From contig WMCF01000025.1 of NCBI GenBank assembly GCA_009792885.1, positions 4,572,697 to 4,636,696 on the forward strand: a stretch of 64,000 nt of DNA. Reading direction: 5' to 3'. The notes below the pieces were generated by a model. That model was not told the DNA's origin and did no database searches. It saw only the letters and a list, made by a program, of their open reading frames with translations. This DNA comes from Eremophila alpestris peregrina (lineage: Eukaryota > Chordata > Aves > Passeriformes > Alaudidae). The translations under genes and the position numbers were made by a program. Positions 24,209-37,100 of the stretch are shown in pieces (position 1 is the first letter of the stretch; each line of letters starts with the position of its first letter).

Positions 24209-25837
24209 GAGCCTGGAGCTGTTTATCATAAGCCTGCAGTACACAAACTTGGGTATATTCAGAGGCACAACTGCAAGTAAAGAGGGAGACAGAAGGAGAC
24301 AACAAAGCAGCTGGTGTGTGTGTCTTTTCTAGAATATTCTCTTGTTGGTTTTGTCATATCAGTTTTGGTAGGTTGTTCTTATAAGTAGAAAGGAGCTGTG
24401 CCCTGAGACTCTTTCAGAACAAGAAATTATTCAAGGCATGCTGTGGTCTTTTTTTTTTTTGTCATCACTTATGAACTCAGCATAAGCCCTTTGATAACAA
24501 CCATCTGGAGTTTGTGGTACTGAGCAACAATTTCTTCTCTTTATGTGTCCTAGTTAAGAGAACTACACTTGCATGTGCTTTGGAGGGGTAATAGAACTAG
24601 TGAATAATGTATATAAATGCTGACCTCATGATGGCTGCATGCAAGAAGTGTTGTATCTCTGTCTGGAAAACAACTGGTTTAGTGATTTCCACTTACGGGA
24701 GCATCTCCAGGAGCTTTATTCCTGGAAGGACCAATGTTGCACACAGATTTGTATACAGACAGGATCCAACATTCTTTTTTGATGAAAATTCTAATACAAG
24801 TCCCACTCTTTCCTGACTAGAAGTTTCTGTAAATGAACAGTTTGCATTGCACTGTTGTTTTCCTTTATTAATGATATTTCATACTTTAAAGTGAAGATAT
24901 TTTGGAATACCTCCTCTAACTAAAGTTGTAAATATACAAAAAAGATTCAGGCCCAACCGTTTTGTTTCATTCTCCAATTGTGCAATGAATCTCATGTACT
25001 CAATGAAAAGAACCCCAATTTCCATTCCACCTATTGCTCCTGAAATGGTCCCTCAAGAATTACCACTGGCATGCTTCAATAATAGATGGACAGATTTCAC
25101 TGAAGTAATGGGCTTTGGTGTTTTTTAAGTCATGACACTGCATTATTCTTGGCTGGGTTTTGTTGGTGTTTCTCTTTGGGAGGTCAATAAAGCAGCAAAA
25201 GGGGCATATCTGACTTTCCTCAGGCAACCTAGGCAGTGAGGTACGTGGTGAATGCCCTTCTCCCAGGACACCAGAAATGGCAATTTTGCTTTGTGCTGGA
25301 GAGACAAAATAGGTGACCTGCTCTGGACAGTTAGCTTCTGTTTCCTGCACAAGAATCAGAGACAGCCTGGAGGCTTACCTGAAGGGTCCCCTCTTTGGTA
25401 GCTAGCTAATTTAGAAAGGGTTCAGAGTCTTCACAAAGGATTATATATGGTGTGGCAAGGTAATGGATTTTAAGGAAAGACAACAAAAGGAATGGAAAGA
25501 AGAATGACAGAATAATTCAACCAAAGACAGAAGGTAGATGAACATGTTAAATAACATGTTCCAAAAAAAAAAAAACATTTCCAAAAAGACGAGAGACTTG
25601 TTCAAATTCTCTGTGTAGGTTTTATAACCAATCTCATGCTTGCCTCAGATTAAATTTTCAGAATCAACAATTAGTTATTAGCACACATTGTATACCTTTT
25701 TATACCTTACTCATCTAATACTTTGAATAAGTTTTATAAAAGCATTAAGAGCAGATGGAGAAATCAGGGAGGCAGACGGCTCATATTAATGAGGATCAGG
25801 TTTACCCTGGATGTGAGGATTACAAGAAAAGAGCTAC
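24209..25837. other. Unannotated stretch
   Basis: No gene or recognisable transposon. A minus-strand consensus-like donor (CTTCAG|GTAAGC) at about 25370-25381 has only a nine-codon open stretch before an in-frame stop, so I did not call an exon. There is an A12 run near 25562. Confidence 0.5.
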
Positions 25838-25980
25838 AAACTATATATAATGCTAACATATATAATATTGTACTAGTATTGTATGATATAATAATAATAA
25901 TAATAATAATTTAAAATATATATTGTATAGATACAAACTGCATATAATGTTAATATATAAATATGTTAACATTATCAAGA
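25838..25980. repeat. AT-rich local duplication around an (ATA)n microsatellite
   Basis: Two diverged copies of a block beginning TACAAACT and running through ATATAATG, TAA and ATATA lie at about 25838-25880 and 25931-25972. Between them is a perfect ATA run at about 25887-25910. This looks like slippage plus segmental duplication in AT-rich DNA. Confidence 0.65.
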
Positions 25981-26780
25981 AATATCCAGTGGTATAATTC
26001 AGGAGCAGGCTTTGTACAGTGACACTTTAGTACTCTAGTAGCAGTCAATAGCTGTCAGTAACGGGTAGCTCATTACAAGTGAATATGGTGAGTTTATAGA
26101 CAACCAGAACCATATCTGAGAGACAGTAGAATTCAAAAATATTATAGATCTTTTGCAGTGTTCTCTCCATGTTGCCTCTGTGAATCATCATTTTTTTGCC
26201 CAAGACTATTTTTGACACCTAAATTAAGCCTTTATAACTTTCTGCCCTTTAATTTCCAGTGTTTAATGAAGCATCAGGAGGAAAATAGCTTATTAGATTT
26301 CACCACTGAAACAAAATTAAAATATTGCAGTTGTCTTTGAATTTGAAAACTAATATATAAAGAAACAGAGAAGGTAAGCAGAAGTGCTCAAATTCTATTT
26401 TTTCAAGCACTGATTAGAAGTCCAGACCAGTAAACAATGTCTTCTGCCTGTTTTAAAAGCACTGAAACACCAGTTTTATGTGCTATCAATCTCTGAATTT
26501 GTATGTGACAGACTTGATGGAAAGGATAATGTCCAATTATCTAGTAAGTAAATTTTATTCAAAAAAATACATTAAGCTGTCGTATTAAGTGGCTGAAGAT
26601 GACATAACTGTGCATTGATATCTGCACCACACCCTCACCACTACTAATGAATGCTTTGTAGACAAATGTAGCAAGAAAAATTGGGGGTGTTCATAATGAT
26701 AGATATCCAATTACATTTTGAAGCCCTAACTAATAGGATAAATTCTCAAACAATACGCCTGTTGAGACATTATAGAATTC
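25981..26780. other. Unannotated stretch
   Basis: AT-rich with no gene seen. A donor-like GAGAAG|GTAAGC near 26372 follows a frame rich in stops. Confidence 0.5.
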
Positions 26781-26935
26781 TGTGTGAAGGTGGGATGGTC
26801 GGTAAGCCTTGTTTTGATCTCGGTCTGGGGCTACAGCACCCCACCTTGCCTGGAGGTGCCCCCTGTCTGCACTGCCGGGGGTTGAGACAATCAAGGATCT
26901 GCTCCCAGGGAATATAATTGTACTGAAGCGTGGGC
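26781..26935. other. Isolated GC-rich, CpG-containing patch
   Basis: About 155 bases of GC-rich sequence with several CpGs (GGTCGG, GATCTCGG, GCCGGGGG, GAAGCGTGG) sit in AT-rich surroundings. It resembles a fragment of an LTR or other recent insertion, but I cannot match it to a family and see no paired ends. Confidence 0.35.
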
Positions 26936-29607
26936 ACGTGCTGTGCAGATTAATCTTTCATGATGGTTGCTGAAGCACAGGATGAAGTCTTTGCTTCATT
27001 GATTTGACACAGGACATACTATTCTCATCACTGTATGACATGTTCTGTGAGGAAAAGGATAGATGATTGGTCCTGGCAGGAGAGATATTCATGAAATGCT
27101 TTTCTTCCAGTCCCCCACCTCTTCCCTGCTTTTGAACTGAGATTTCTCAGTGGCAACTGCATCACAGCAGCTCCTACTAATGTAAGATTAAAGACAGAAG
27201 GTCTCCTTTATGCAGCATACATGCGTCCTGTGTTCTATCTGTACACCATCATTCACTATATCCAGAACGAGGCCTCAAGTTCAAGTTGAATTTGGGAAAG
27301 CATATTCACCAAAGAGCTTAAAATAATACTTCTATCAAAATTCCATTTCTTAAAATTTGCTATTTTCAATAAGTGCATTGTGACAACATATGAGTTTTAT
27401 TTCCACCTTATATAGTAATTTTCACCAATGTAAAATTTCTGATTTTGACAGAATCGGTAAATAATAGGGGAGAAAAATATTCTTCTCAGGGAAAGTTGTG
27501 CAAAGAAGGCATTTTTACTAAGTCAGATGACAAAATCCAGGAGAACTTTTTGTCTTTTGAAAATCTACATCTATGCTATTTTTGTAATTGTTCATAATAG
27601 ATTTATAAGTCTATTTTTGGAAACTCTTACTGAAAATTTTACCTGGTTTTGTCATATAGAACTGCAAAATACAAGGTTTAAGAAATAAAAAAAATCTGCA
27701 AAGTAATCACAGAGACTAATTTTAGCTTAATGAAATAATCTTGTCTGTATTCAATAGGAAAGGAGTCAGAAAGGGAAGGTGTATGTTAAGTGTGGTAGGG
27801 AAAAATTTCTGTTTGTGTTTGGCTTTGCTTTGTGGGGTTTTTTTAGTTGCATCTAGACTCAAACAAAGGAAAAAAGAGAGAAAAAAAAAACAAACCAACA
27901 AAAATCACAATTAAATAAACCTTAACCAACCTTGTCTGTGGACTATAGGAGAGCCGTAATATCCCTGGGAATTGTCATATTGCTTTTTAGCAAGACCAAA
28001 TGAGTATGAATGTATCTGTGATACTCCTAGTAAATTAACTTTCTATGGTTGAATATATTTTAATGTGAAGAGTGTTCCTCGGGAAGTTTGGTCTCTGCAA
28101 CATTGCCCACTTGTTAACCTTGAGTTGTTACTAAAAAAATTGAATTATTGAATACTCTTCTATGGACATACGTTAAAAATAGGTTTTGTAATTGTCTTGC
28201 TCAGATGTTTTACTGTACATGACTGATTTGAGATTTAATATTTGCCATAGCATAGCCAACAAGGAATTAAAAAATGGCTTTGCACATAAACTGAAAAATT
28301 CTTTTTTGCTTCCAAGTGCAAAGTGTCTCTGTAATTGTATCGAAAAGAAAGAATACTGCAGCTAGAGTGAGCTTGTGTAATGAAGCACAACTGATTATGC
28401 CATGGTTGTCCTAATATTAACATTATTATTCAAATGTAAATACTTATGTATCTTGTAGGGTATGTAGTAATGAAATTAGCTGGGTTTTTTTCTGAGTGCT
28501 GTGTCTTTTAATTCAACATTTGGTATTAGATCATGCTTTCAGAGAGAGAGGTGTGTGCTTTAGAGGGTAATAGATTTTTTTGTTTTGTTTTGTTTTGTTT
28601 TTTGTTTTCTGTTTCCAGTGTGTGTGTGTATCTATATTCACACAGACAGAGTTGTGACCCTGAACTATTCTCACCTGTGATTTTTGTCTCTCATCTTTCC
28701 TTTCTTACTCATGCGCTGTCCTAATGCTTGTAATCTGGTTTTGATGCAATATGTTTGTCAGTATTTTAAAACCTAAGACATGATACCCAGTCATCTAAAA
28801 AGCCAGGTATGGAAAAAATGCCTGCCTTGATACTGCAGCCAGAAAAACATGTCCGTTCTGAGCCATTTTCATGTGGCAGCTGAAAAGTTTGGATAACCAG
28901 TAAGTGTCCCACAGGCAGTGAAATGGCTGGATTCCAGAGCAGAGCTGTGGAAACTATCAGGCACACACTGGTGTCTCTTTGGTGGAGATGGGGATGGTGG
29001 TAGGGAAGAGATCAGTATTTTGGGGCAGATGGGTGAATTGTGTGCTGACAGTGACTCAGAAGCCATGTGTAGGTGTGAAGTGCCTCCAAGAAGCCATCTG
29101 GGAAACAGCATGGGTAAGTCTGAGGAAGCTTTGGGGCAGGGTTTAATGCAACTTCTCAAAATGGAACCAAATGAGGTCTACTCTTTGCTTGGCAACTTTT
29201 TCAAATGAAAAGGATTTGGAGGTTTTAGGTTTTTTTCTTTTTTATTATTATTTTTTTAATGCTGGAGTTGGTGGGCAGGAAGAAAAATATATAAATATTG
29301 TGGTAATAGAAATATTTACTTTTCTTCCTACGCAATTTTTTACGTCTTTCCTTGCACTTCTACTTTCAGATGCTGGCTGCCTTATCTGAAATCTCATGAA
29401 CAGGATTACAACAGTTTTATTGCTGAACTATTGGCCTGTGGAACTGAAAAAGTCCATGTCGACCATCTCTTCCTTGCTGATGGGAAAAAAAAAGGCTGGG
29501 GCAATATGAGCAAAACTTAAAGGAAAAATCAATTATGTTCAACAAGTCCATAATGGAAAATGTAGCTATCTGAGGAACCTTCACAGGAAAAGGCAAAAGG
29601 TGAGTTT
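26936..29607. other. Unannotated stretch
   Basis: No gene recognised. There is a TTTTG-rich tract at about 28568-28612 and an A-rich run near 27880. An open frame on plus at 28918-29208 passes through a donor-like ATGG|GTAAGT at about 29113, but I recognise no protein and it overlaps an equally long minus-strand frame. Confidence 0.45.
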
Positions 29608-29840
29608 CATAGAATCATAAAATAGTTTGGGTTGGAGGACACATATAAAGGTCACCTAATCCAACTCCTCTGCAATGAGCAGGGACATCTTCAACCAGGT
29701 CAAGCAGCTCAGAGGCTCCTCCAGTCTGACCTTGAATGTTTCCAGGGATGTGGCATCTATCACTTGTTCCAGTATTTTAGCAGCCTCACTGTAAAAAAGC
29801 TCATCTTTTTAAGTCTAGAAATTCAATTTCACAGCCAATA
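29608..29840 (-). mobile_element. CR1 LINE 3' end, antisense
   Basis: Reading on the plus strand, CATAGAATCATAAAATAGTT then TGGGTTGGAGGACAC is the reverse complement of the CR1 3' terminus. It continues through CCTAATCCAACTCC, GACCTTGAATGTTTCCAGGG and the CTGTTCCAG-like block at about 29766. The plus-strand reading frame here (29632-29901) is CR1 antisense, not a gene. Confidence 0.93.
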
Positions 29841-30420
29841 TTGTGGATCCTGTATCAGGTTTCTGGATTTGCAGAGACTAAATATAAAGCTAAGACTTTA
29901 ATAATTGTGACCATGAGTAAATATGGAAGAAGAATCCTGCAGAACAGCTCAATATGAGCACTCACTGAAATGAAACTGAGTATGTTTCTCTCTGGTAGTG
30001 TTTGGTTTTGTCACAGAATGAGAAATGAGGAAATTGCCAGCACTGGAAGGGCAGTCAGAATTGCTGAAGTATTGAATTTGCTGATTACAGCAATTATAGG
30101 AAATAAAATGAACTGGAGAGGGGAGAGGACAAAAGAGAAAAACAGGATGCTTTAGTGTATTTTTTTACATGTTGCTGCCTTTGCAGATCTCAAAAAGTAA
30201 TGATGCAATGATTAGGTAAGGTGTTCAAAGTATTTACTAAAGGCAATAGTATTCTAAAGTCCAAGTATTTTTCAGGAGAAAAAAAGAGAGATTTTAAATT
30301 AGTAATATAAAGTCAGTGCTAATGCAGAATAATATTGAGATGAATACTTATCTGTATAACAGACAAGAAACAGATAAGAGCAGGTGTAGGAAAGGAGAGG
30401 CGATCTCTGTCTCTGGTTAG
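29841..30420. other. Unannotated stretch
   Basis: No gene or recognisable element; AT-rich. Confidence 0.5.
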
Positions 30421-30700
30421 CTCTTGGAATATGTAGTTTGTTGCGATGGTCACGGGTTACAAAGGTGGGGCTTTCCCAAGCTACAGCTTAGAGTAAGCCC
30501 CAGGGAGGGAGAGGGAGAGAGAGCGGGGGAGAGAGTATAGCAAGCAAGCAGTGGAAGTAAGTATGAGGTTATGAGGAGCTTGTATGTAAATTTGTATGTC
30601 TGTGAGTGTCTTGTCAGCATGGCAGGCAGAAGCTTGTGTGTGTGTGTGTGGGTGTGTGTGTGGTGTAGTCTTGTGTGTCCGTGTGTATCTTGTGTGTCTT
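30421..30700. repeat. GC/purine-rich patch followed by (TG)n microsatellite
   Basis: Bases 30441-30545 are GC- and purine-rich, including a GGGAGGGAGAGGGAGAGAG tract around 30505. A (TG)n run follows at 30634-30663, with degenerate TGTG continuing to about 30700. The first part, which includes GCGATGGTCACGGG, may be a piece of an inserted element; the family is not recognised. Confidence 0.6.
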
Positions 30701-33473
30701 ACAATACTTTAGATCTTCCTCTTGTGTTGAATATCACAATTTACAATAACCAATCCATAGAAGACACATATCCCATACAATTGACATATAGCCTATAAGC
30801 ATTGCTATATTACTATATACCTGTTACACTTTAAACCTTAAAACCTGCTTCCAAAAACACTTTTTGCCACGTTACTAGAGTCTGTGATCTTTGGACACTT
30901 AGATGCCTTCACTGTCTTAGAGTTTTGTCTTATCTTGGGGGATTCTCTTGGCTGGGCTAAGACTTTGTCTTCTAGCTACTCAGTAACTATCTGTCTGGCT
31001 TCTGAGATGTCAAAGGTGGCTCTTATTTCTACCTTGCTTATTTATTTCATATTGTCACAATCCCTTTGCCAGGTATAATTATATGGCTGTCCTGTTTTAT
31101 CTCTCCAGTAAACAGGTAGGAAGGTACACTTACCAATGGGGCAAGTTTTAGAAACAGCCAAACAGCAATTAATTTCCTGAAAGCAAGTACAAGAGGTATT
31201 AGGGGCATAGATCCCCAAGTGTATTTATTGAATTTCAGTAAGGGAACTACTGACGCTTAACATCATCAACAGTATTCAACTGGGAATCAGTGCATATAAA
31301 AAGAAGAGAGTATTGATGAGAATTTCTGGGATTAAGTAATATCAACTACTTTGGTTAATCCTACAATTGGATTACCCAGTTGGATGGGTAATCTAAAAAT
31401 AATTACCAAATTCCAGCAAAAACTGCAGCAAGATGCAAACACACTTTTCTGTTTTGTAGGCTTTAAAAAAGTAAAGATGACAGACTAGGTGGGAAAGCTA
31501 ATGCTGTATTATAATGTCTCTAAAGTAATTAGGAAGATAAAGTGGTAAATTTGATTATGTTACCATGAATATATATTTTTTAATTTTTAAAGATATATTT
31601 TAGGTTATATGATATAACACTGCTCTGCCATAGTTGTGATGTAAATAAAGATCTTACTGCCAGCTTTCATACCCAGGAAGTTTGATTTATGAAGCACTAG
31701 TACATGAAATATCTGTGGTAGTATAGTATAGCTTGTTGGAGAGATTAAAAACTCTGAATGATTGGCTGATTGGCTTTTTTTCTTGAAATAGCTAATGAAC
31801 TATAAAAATCACCTTGTGAGTAGAAATCAGTTTGTGTTCAGCAAAACGAAGGAGTCCATAGGAAAGATTGAATAGGAGTTCTTCGATACAGTAAAAAAAA
31901 GCACTGAAAGCTGCCCCACCCCAACTTCCTCTCCTTCTGAGCTCTGCACATAATGATCAGTCATCAAAAAGAAGACATTCTTCAAAATAAAGGCACAATA
32001 AGAGAAAAATCAATGGTGTTTTCATATATGTTTATGGCCCCAGAAAGTCCAAAGATACTTGGGCATTGCTTTTATAATGACTTAAAGGTTCCACAAAAGT
32101 AAATTTTAACACAAAATTGAGGCGCTCAATTAGTAACACACGCAGCTAACAAATCACTGAGTCTAACTATTTCTGGCTGGATTTATATCTACCTGATGAG
32201 AAATAGCTTACTTCAGTTGGCTGCTTCAGTAGGAAACATGATGCAGTTTTACATATTTGGTGTTGTTTTTTTGTTTTTTTTTTTACCTTCTAATAAAGAC
32301 TCTGCCCATGGAATATACAAAAAATGAAGAGCAACCAAGGACACATTTCTTCTGCAGAAAATGAAACATTGTACTTTAATGAAAAGAAAGGTGTGAGTAA
32401 GCTCTACTTACATACCATTTCCACTGGAATTACAGTAGAGGAGGGGGAAGGAAATCCATTCCAGGAAACAAATTTTTTCTTCTTTTTTTCTTGCAGAAGA
32501 GTTTACTGAGTACCCTCTTAAAGCTTTTTGGAGAATTTGCACTAAAGGCTGTCAGTGTAGGATAGGTATTTATATTTGGTTACTTTCATCCTTTTTTAGT
32601 TTAAATGGAAGGAAACTATAGGCATGGTAATAAATATCTATAACTATTATGGTGGAGAGTGGATGAGCAGATTTAATTTATATAGGAAAGGCAGAACCTT
32701 TTGCAGACAGGTTTGTAGGCTGTGATAATCCCATTAATGCAGGAATGCCTCCTGGGCATCTGACTCCAAAGAAGCATGAGTGGGACAAGTTGCTTTAGTG
32801 AAAAAAACAATAAAGGTGTCAATAATTGAACACAAGATGTAATAATCTCTTACTATAGCTGCAGAATAATACTGAATTGGAGCTTATGGGGTATTAGAAA
32901 CTTAAGAATAGTATAAACTTTTTTTCTTTTTTTTTGCTCAGAGCTTGTGGCAATATGCAATGTTCATGCAGCTTATTTATATTTATCTTTAAGAGATGCA
33001 ATTATAATCACTTTAATCATAAGCAATAAGCAACAGCATAAACTAATTTATTAGTGAATCTCCATCTGATTAACTAGTAGCACCCTTATCCAATACATTA
33101 TAACATACGTAGATTCTGTGTTCCAGGATCATCACCAACAGTTGAGTCTTCACTACTACAAAAAGACCATACATGTTAAAATGAAAAAGACAATACATGT
33201 TAAAATGACACAATGTGTTTCTGTCTTTTTCCTGAATGTGTATGTCTTGAAACTCCTCTGAATTTGTGTAGTGGGTCTGCTGAAAGAAAGATACAATCTT
33301 ATTTTGCAAATTATCACTTTTATGTACATGGTTCTATAATTGTGTTATTTTGGCTTATGCAGTGGGGAAGATATTAAATGGAAATGTCTCAAGTCATTAG
33401 GAATTTTGTTTTTGTTCTCAAAATAGTGCCATCCAGAAATGTACTCATTCTTTTCTTTCTTCATTTTCAGTTC
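30701..33473. other. Unannotated stretch
   Basis: AT-rich with no gene seen. There is an imperfect 24-base tandem repeat at about 33166-33212 (two copies of ATACATGTTAAAATGA) and a few short T-runs. The reading frames are short and unconvincing. Confidence 0.5.
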
Positions 33474-33842
33474 ACAGGATGATAGAATGATTTGGGTTGG
33501 AAGCTGCCTCAAGGATTACCCAGCCATGGGCAGGAGGGACACCTTTGACTAGAGCAGGTTGCTCAAACCCTCATTTAGTCCATCATTGAAATGCTACCAG
33601 GGATGGCACATCCACAGCCACCTGTTACAGTGTCCCACCTCCCTCACAGTAAAGAACTTCTTCCTAATATGCAATACAAACCTATCCTCTTATTCTCTAA
33701 AGCCATTTCAACTTGTCCTACTGCTAGATGTCCTTGTGAAAAACCCCTCTCCCGCTTACTTTTAGGCTCTCTGAAGCTATTGGAATGTTGCTATAAGATT
33801 TCCCTTGAGCCATCTCTTCTTCAGGCTGAACAACTCCAAAAT
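33474..33842 (-). mobile_element. CR1 LINE 3' end, antisense
   Basis: The plus strand shows GATAGAATGATTTGGGTTGG (reverse complement of the CR1 3' end), then GGACACCTTTGACTAGAGCA, AGTAAAGAACTTCTTCCTAA and TCTTCAGGCTGAACAACTCC. These are landmarks of the terminal few hundred bases of CR1 in antisense. Two overlapping open frames here (33559-33893) are by-products. Confidence 0.95.
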
Positions 33843-33945
33843 TTCATTGAAAAAATTGTTATATTTTATAGAAACATATCTTTGATCTTTTAAAAAAATC
33901 CAACCTGACATAACTCATCTCTAAATTTAAATCTTAGTAAACTTA

Positions 33946-34098
33946 AGGAATCATTTCAAGAGCTCAGACATCTTCATTTATAGATCCAAATTAATATTGC
34001 TTTTCTTTTTTTGAAGTTTTTNAGGAATCATTTCAAGAGCTCAGACATCTTCATTTATAGATCCAAATTAATATTGCTTTTCTTTTTTTGAAGTTTTT
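33946..34098. repeat. Perfect 76-bp direct repeat flanking a single N (assembly join)
   Basis: Bases 33946-34021 and 34023-34098 are identical over 76 positions, starting AGGAATCATTTCAAGAGC and ending TTGAAGTTTTT. They are separated by the only N in the window (34022). This is what results when two contig ends that overlap are placed side by side with a placeholder N instead of being merged. One copy is therefore probably not in the genome. Confidence 0.93.
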
Positions 34099-34103
34099 GT
34101 TGG

Positions 34104-34120
34104 TTTTTTTTTTTTTTTTT
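34104..34120. repeat. T17 homopolymer next to the assembly join
   Basis: An uninterrupted run of 17 T follows TTGTTGG. Homopolymers like this often break assemblies, which fits the contig break just to the left. Confidence 0.9.
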
Positions 34121-37100
34121 GCAAATCAAGATGCATTTTTTGTGTGGATTTTTGTTTGTTTTGAATTCAGCTGAAACCGGGGAGTTTCCCTCTTTCCCTC
34201 TTGGCATTGGAAAAGCTTGCTCTTAGTCTGGATATTTTGGATTATTTAAACCCAAATGTAAGGGGCATAAAATGAAAGGCATATGGAAGCGGGGGAAAAT
34301 ATGAAGTACAGAAAAGCCAGGATACAGGATAATTTAGGGCTGTAAACTGTAGAATACCCCTTTCTTCTTCTTTAAAACTGTTGGGTTTTTGTTGGGGTTT
34401 TCTTTTAAAGGACTCTTCATGCTTCTTCCCCAAAGATAAAAGTTTTGATACCATTTAAAACACCTTGGAGACAATACTTATTTATTGAATAATCTTTTAA
34501 ACAATGTGATTTCTGAAAATGCAAAGCTGTATATAGATACTATTTTACAGTTGATTCAATCATGCAGTATCCGATACTTCCATCCCTTTTAGAGAACTGA
34601 CATATATTGTATGAAAGTGTGTTTTGCTGTATGCTACAGACTTTACTTGTACAAGTAAGGAAGAAAAAAAGGAGAAAATGAAGAAATTAAGAAGAGTTTG
34701 TTCTGGAAACCAGTTCAGGAATCTTTTTCAGCACATATGCTCTCTTTGAACAATGAAAGAGAGTGCTTTCATAAACATCATATTGACTATAAATCAGCTG
34801 CTCCAGGTACCTCATCCCATGTGCCTATTTGCATAATTCTGCATACTTTCGTCACTGACTGAAATTAAAAATGCTTTCAAATGCAATACCAACCTTGGGC
34901 CTTGTTTGAGGTTCATTTCTGTAGCTTATGCTCCAAGATACAACTCTCTTAGCTTCTCTGACATCTAGTATGGACTGTCTTGGGTTTTCCAGGATGAACT
35001 TTTAATAAATAAGGCAGCACTAGCACTGTCAATATAGCCATAAAAGAGTCCTCACTAGAATTGGAGAAGGACTCTTCAATCAGTCATTTTTCATAAGGAT
35101 TGAGACATACTTATCAAGCAAAATGAGATGAAGAATTTTGGCACAGGACCTCTGAGCTCCCACCTAACATTGGTATGAGGAGTAAGTGACTGCTTCTAAG
35201 TGAAAAGTAATTTAGCCTCTCTCCCTAGAGTAAAAGGATATTAACTACATTCACTAGTAAGCCTACAAAAGGTACTGCTTAATAATAAGGAATTGATTTT
35301 GCACAAATGCAAAATCTCTTTTACAATGATTCTAAAATACCTATTGACACAACAGGAAGAAGTCAGCTTGGTATGCAGAAGTCAAGCACAATATGATCAG
35401 TTACTTTTTAATAAAACACTTGTTTGCAATCAGAATCATGTTCTTAAAGCTTTGTTCTGCCTGAAAAAGGTGAATTTCACATCTAGCTGCTGTTATCTAT
35501 GTCTCATTCACACTCTGGTGTCTCAGTTTATAAATGCATCAGATTTGGGCTAGTGACTGAATGTCACTCCACCCAACAAAAACAACTAAATATGTTGCCT
35601 TGGTTCTCCCTGTAGGAAGTGGAAATCAGCTTGTCCAAGGCACCTCAGCTGGATTATTTCTGCAATAATGAAAGAATTAATCTTGGAGGACTACATGGGT
35701 ATTTTGATTAAGTTAGGGATCTCACATAAAATATTGGATGATGTGAATAATCTTATTAATAGTTCATTATTAAGATAATAAACATATGCCATTCCTGGCT
35801 CTGCAGGAATTTTTGCAATATCATAAAATAGAGTTAGCTGCTGGGTTTGGGCCCAGTGGTAATTGATACCTGTGATTCATAAATAAATTTTATAGCTAAT
35901 TTCTTTGGTCAGGACAGTGCTCATTCAGCATAACATCTAGACTTAAAGAGATGAGAAAAAAAGTATTCTGAAAAATGAGTGTGACAAAGAACTAGATACA
36001 ACTTCATTAAACTGTCTCAAAAATTCAACATTTAATTTGCCCTAATATAGAAATAGCATTTAAATTCATTGCTTCTAAATATTTCATATGCTTCTAATAA
36101 CCTAATCTACAAATGCATACTGTGCAGTGCCACCTCTCACCCAAATACATTCACAGAAACATGTGCTTTTTTATTTTTTACCTTTCTATTTTTTTGTTCT
36201 TTCCTATTTGTACAGCATATGCTGGTACCTTCTTTTCCTTAAGCAAAACTGATCAGAGCTGTTCTAGGGAGATTGCTGCAAATTTCCATCTAGTTTTTTT
36301 TTTTTTTTTTAATTATAATGTATTCATCATTTGCACTACATAATGTCTTCTGTGTCCAGTTAACTTTGTGTTGTTCTGCTCTCCATGGATTATGTTAGAA
36401 AAAGAAGGATTTAGCCTCATTCAGATCTGTTCCTAAGATCACCAAAATCATAAGGGAAAGCTGCCAGTGACATAAATTGGCTTTGGACCAGTCCCTTTGG
36501 CAGAAGATTAGTTTTTTCATTATGTCAGGATTTATTTTTTTTTTTAATCAGTAAAATACTCTGTTCTTTACTTCCTCTTCTGTTTAGGATTTCAGAACCT
36601 GAAAATTATTTAAATATTTGAAGACTTTGTTCTTCTGTATTGACAATGTTTATTGCAGAATTATTTTTGGTCTCATTAATTGACACCTTTATTAATATTA
36701 TTGTTAAAATTCTTGGGCTTTTAAATGGTTAAATTTCAAAGCAGATGTTTATTCATTAACATTAAATGTGACATTCTGTCAAGATTCACCAGAGAAAACC
36801 CATGTAAATCTTCTAGTTTTGGAATTTGGCTGCCACCTTCATACCATACTAACAAAGAAATGTATAGTCATTGGGGTGGCTATTGTTTTTAATATTTAAA
36901 GTTTATCTTGAAAGATTATTCTTGCAATATTATTCCTTCTGACAGAACCCACTGCTTAGCTGGTTAATTGCTACCTCACTATAATTTTTATTGATACAAA
37001 TTGCTTTAAAAATTCAAACAAGAGATTGGTGACATTAATGCTGTTTAAGTCTGCATCTAATGCAGACACTGCATTATATAAAAGTTTATGTCTGACTTTC

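Noticed and set aside
29632..29901. 89-codon plus-strand frame
   Set aside because: It is the antisense of a CR1 3' end.
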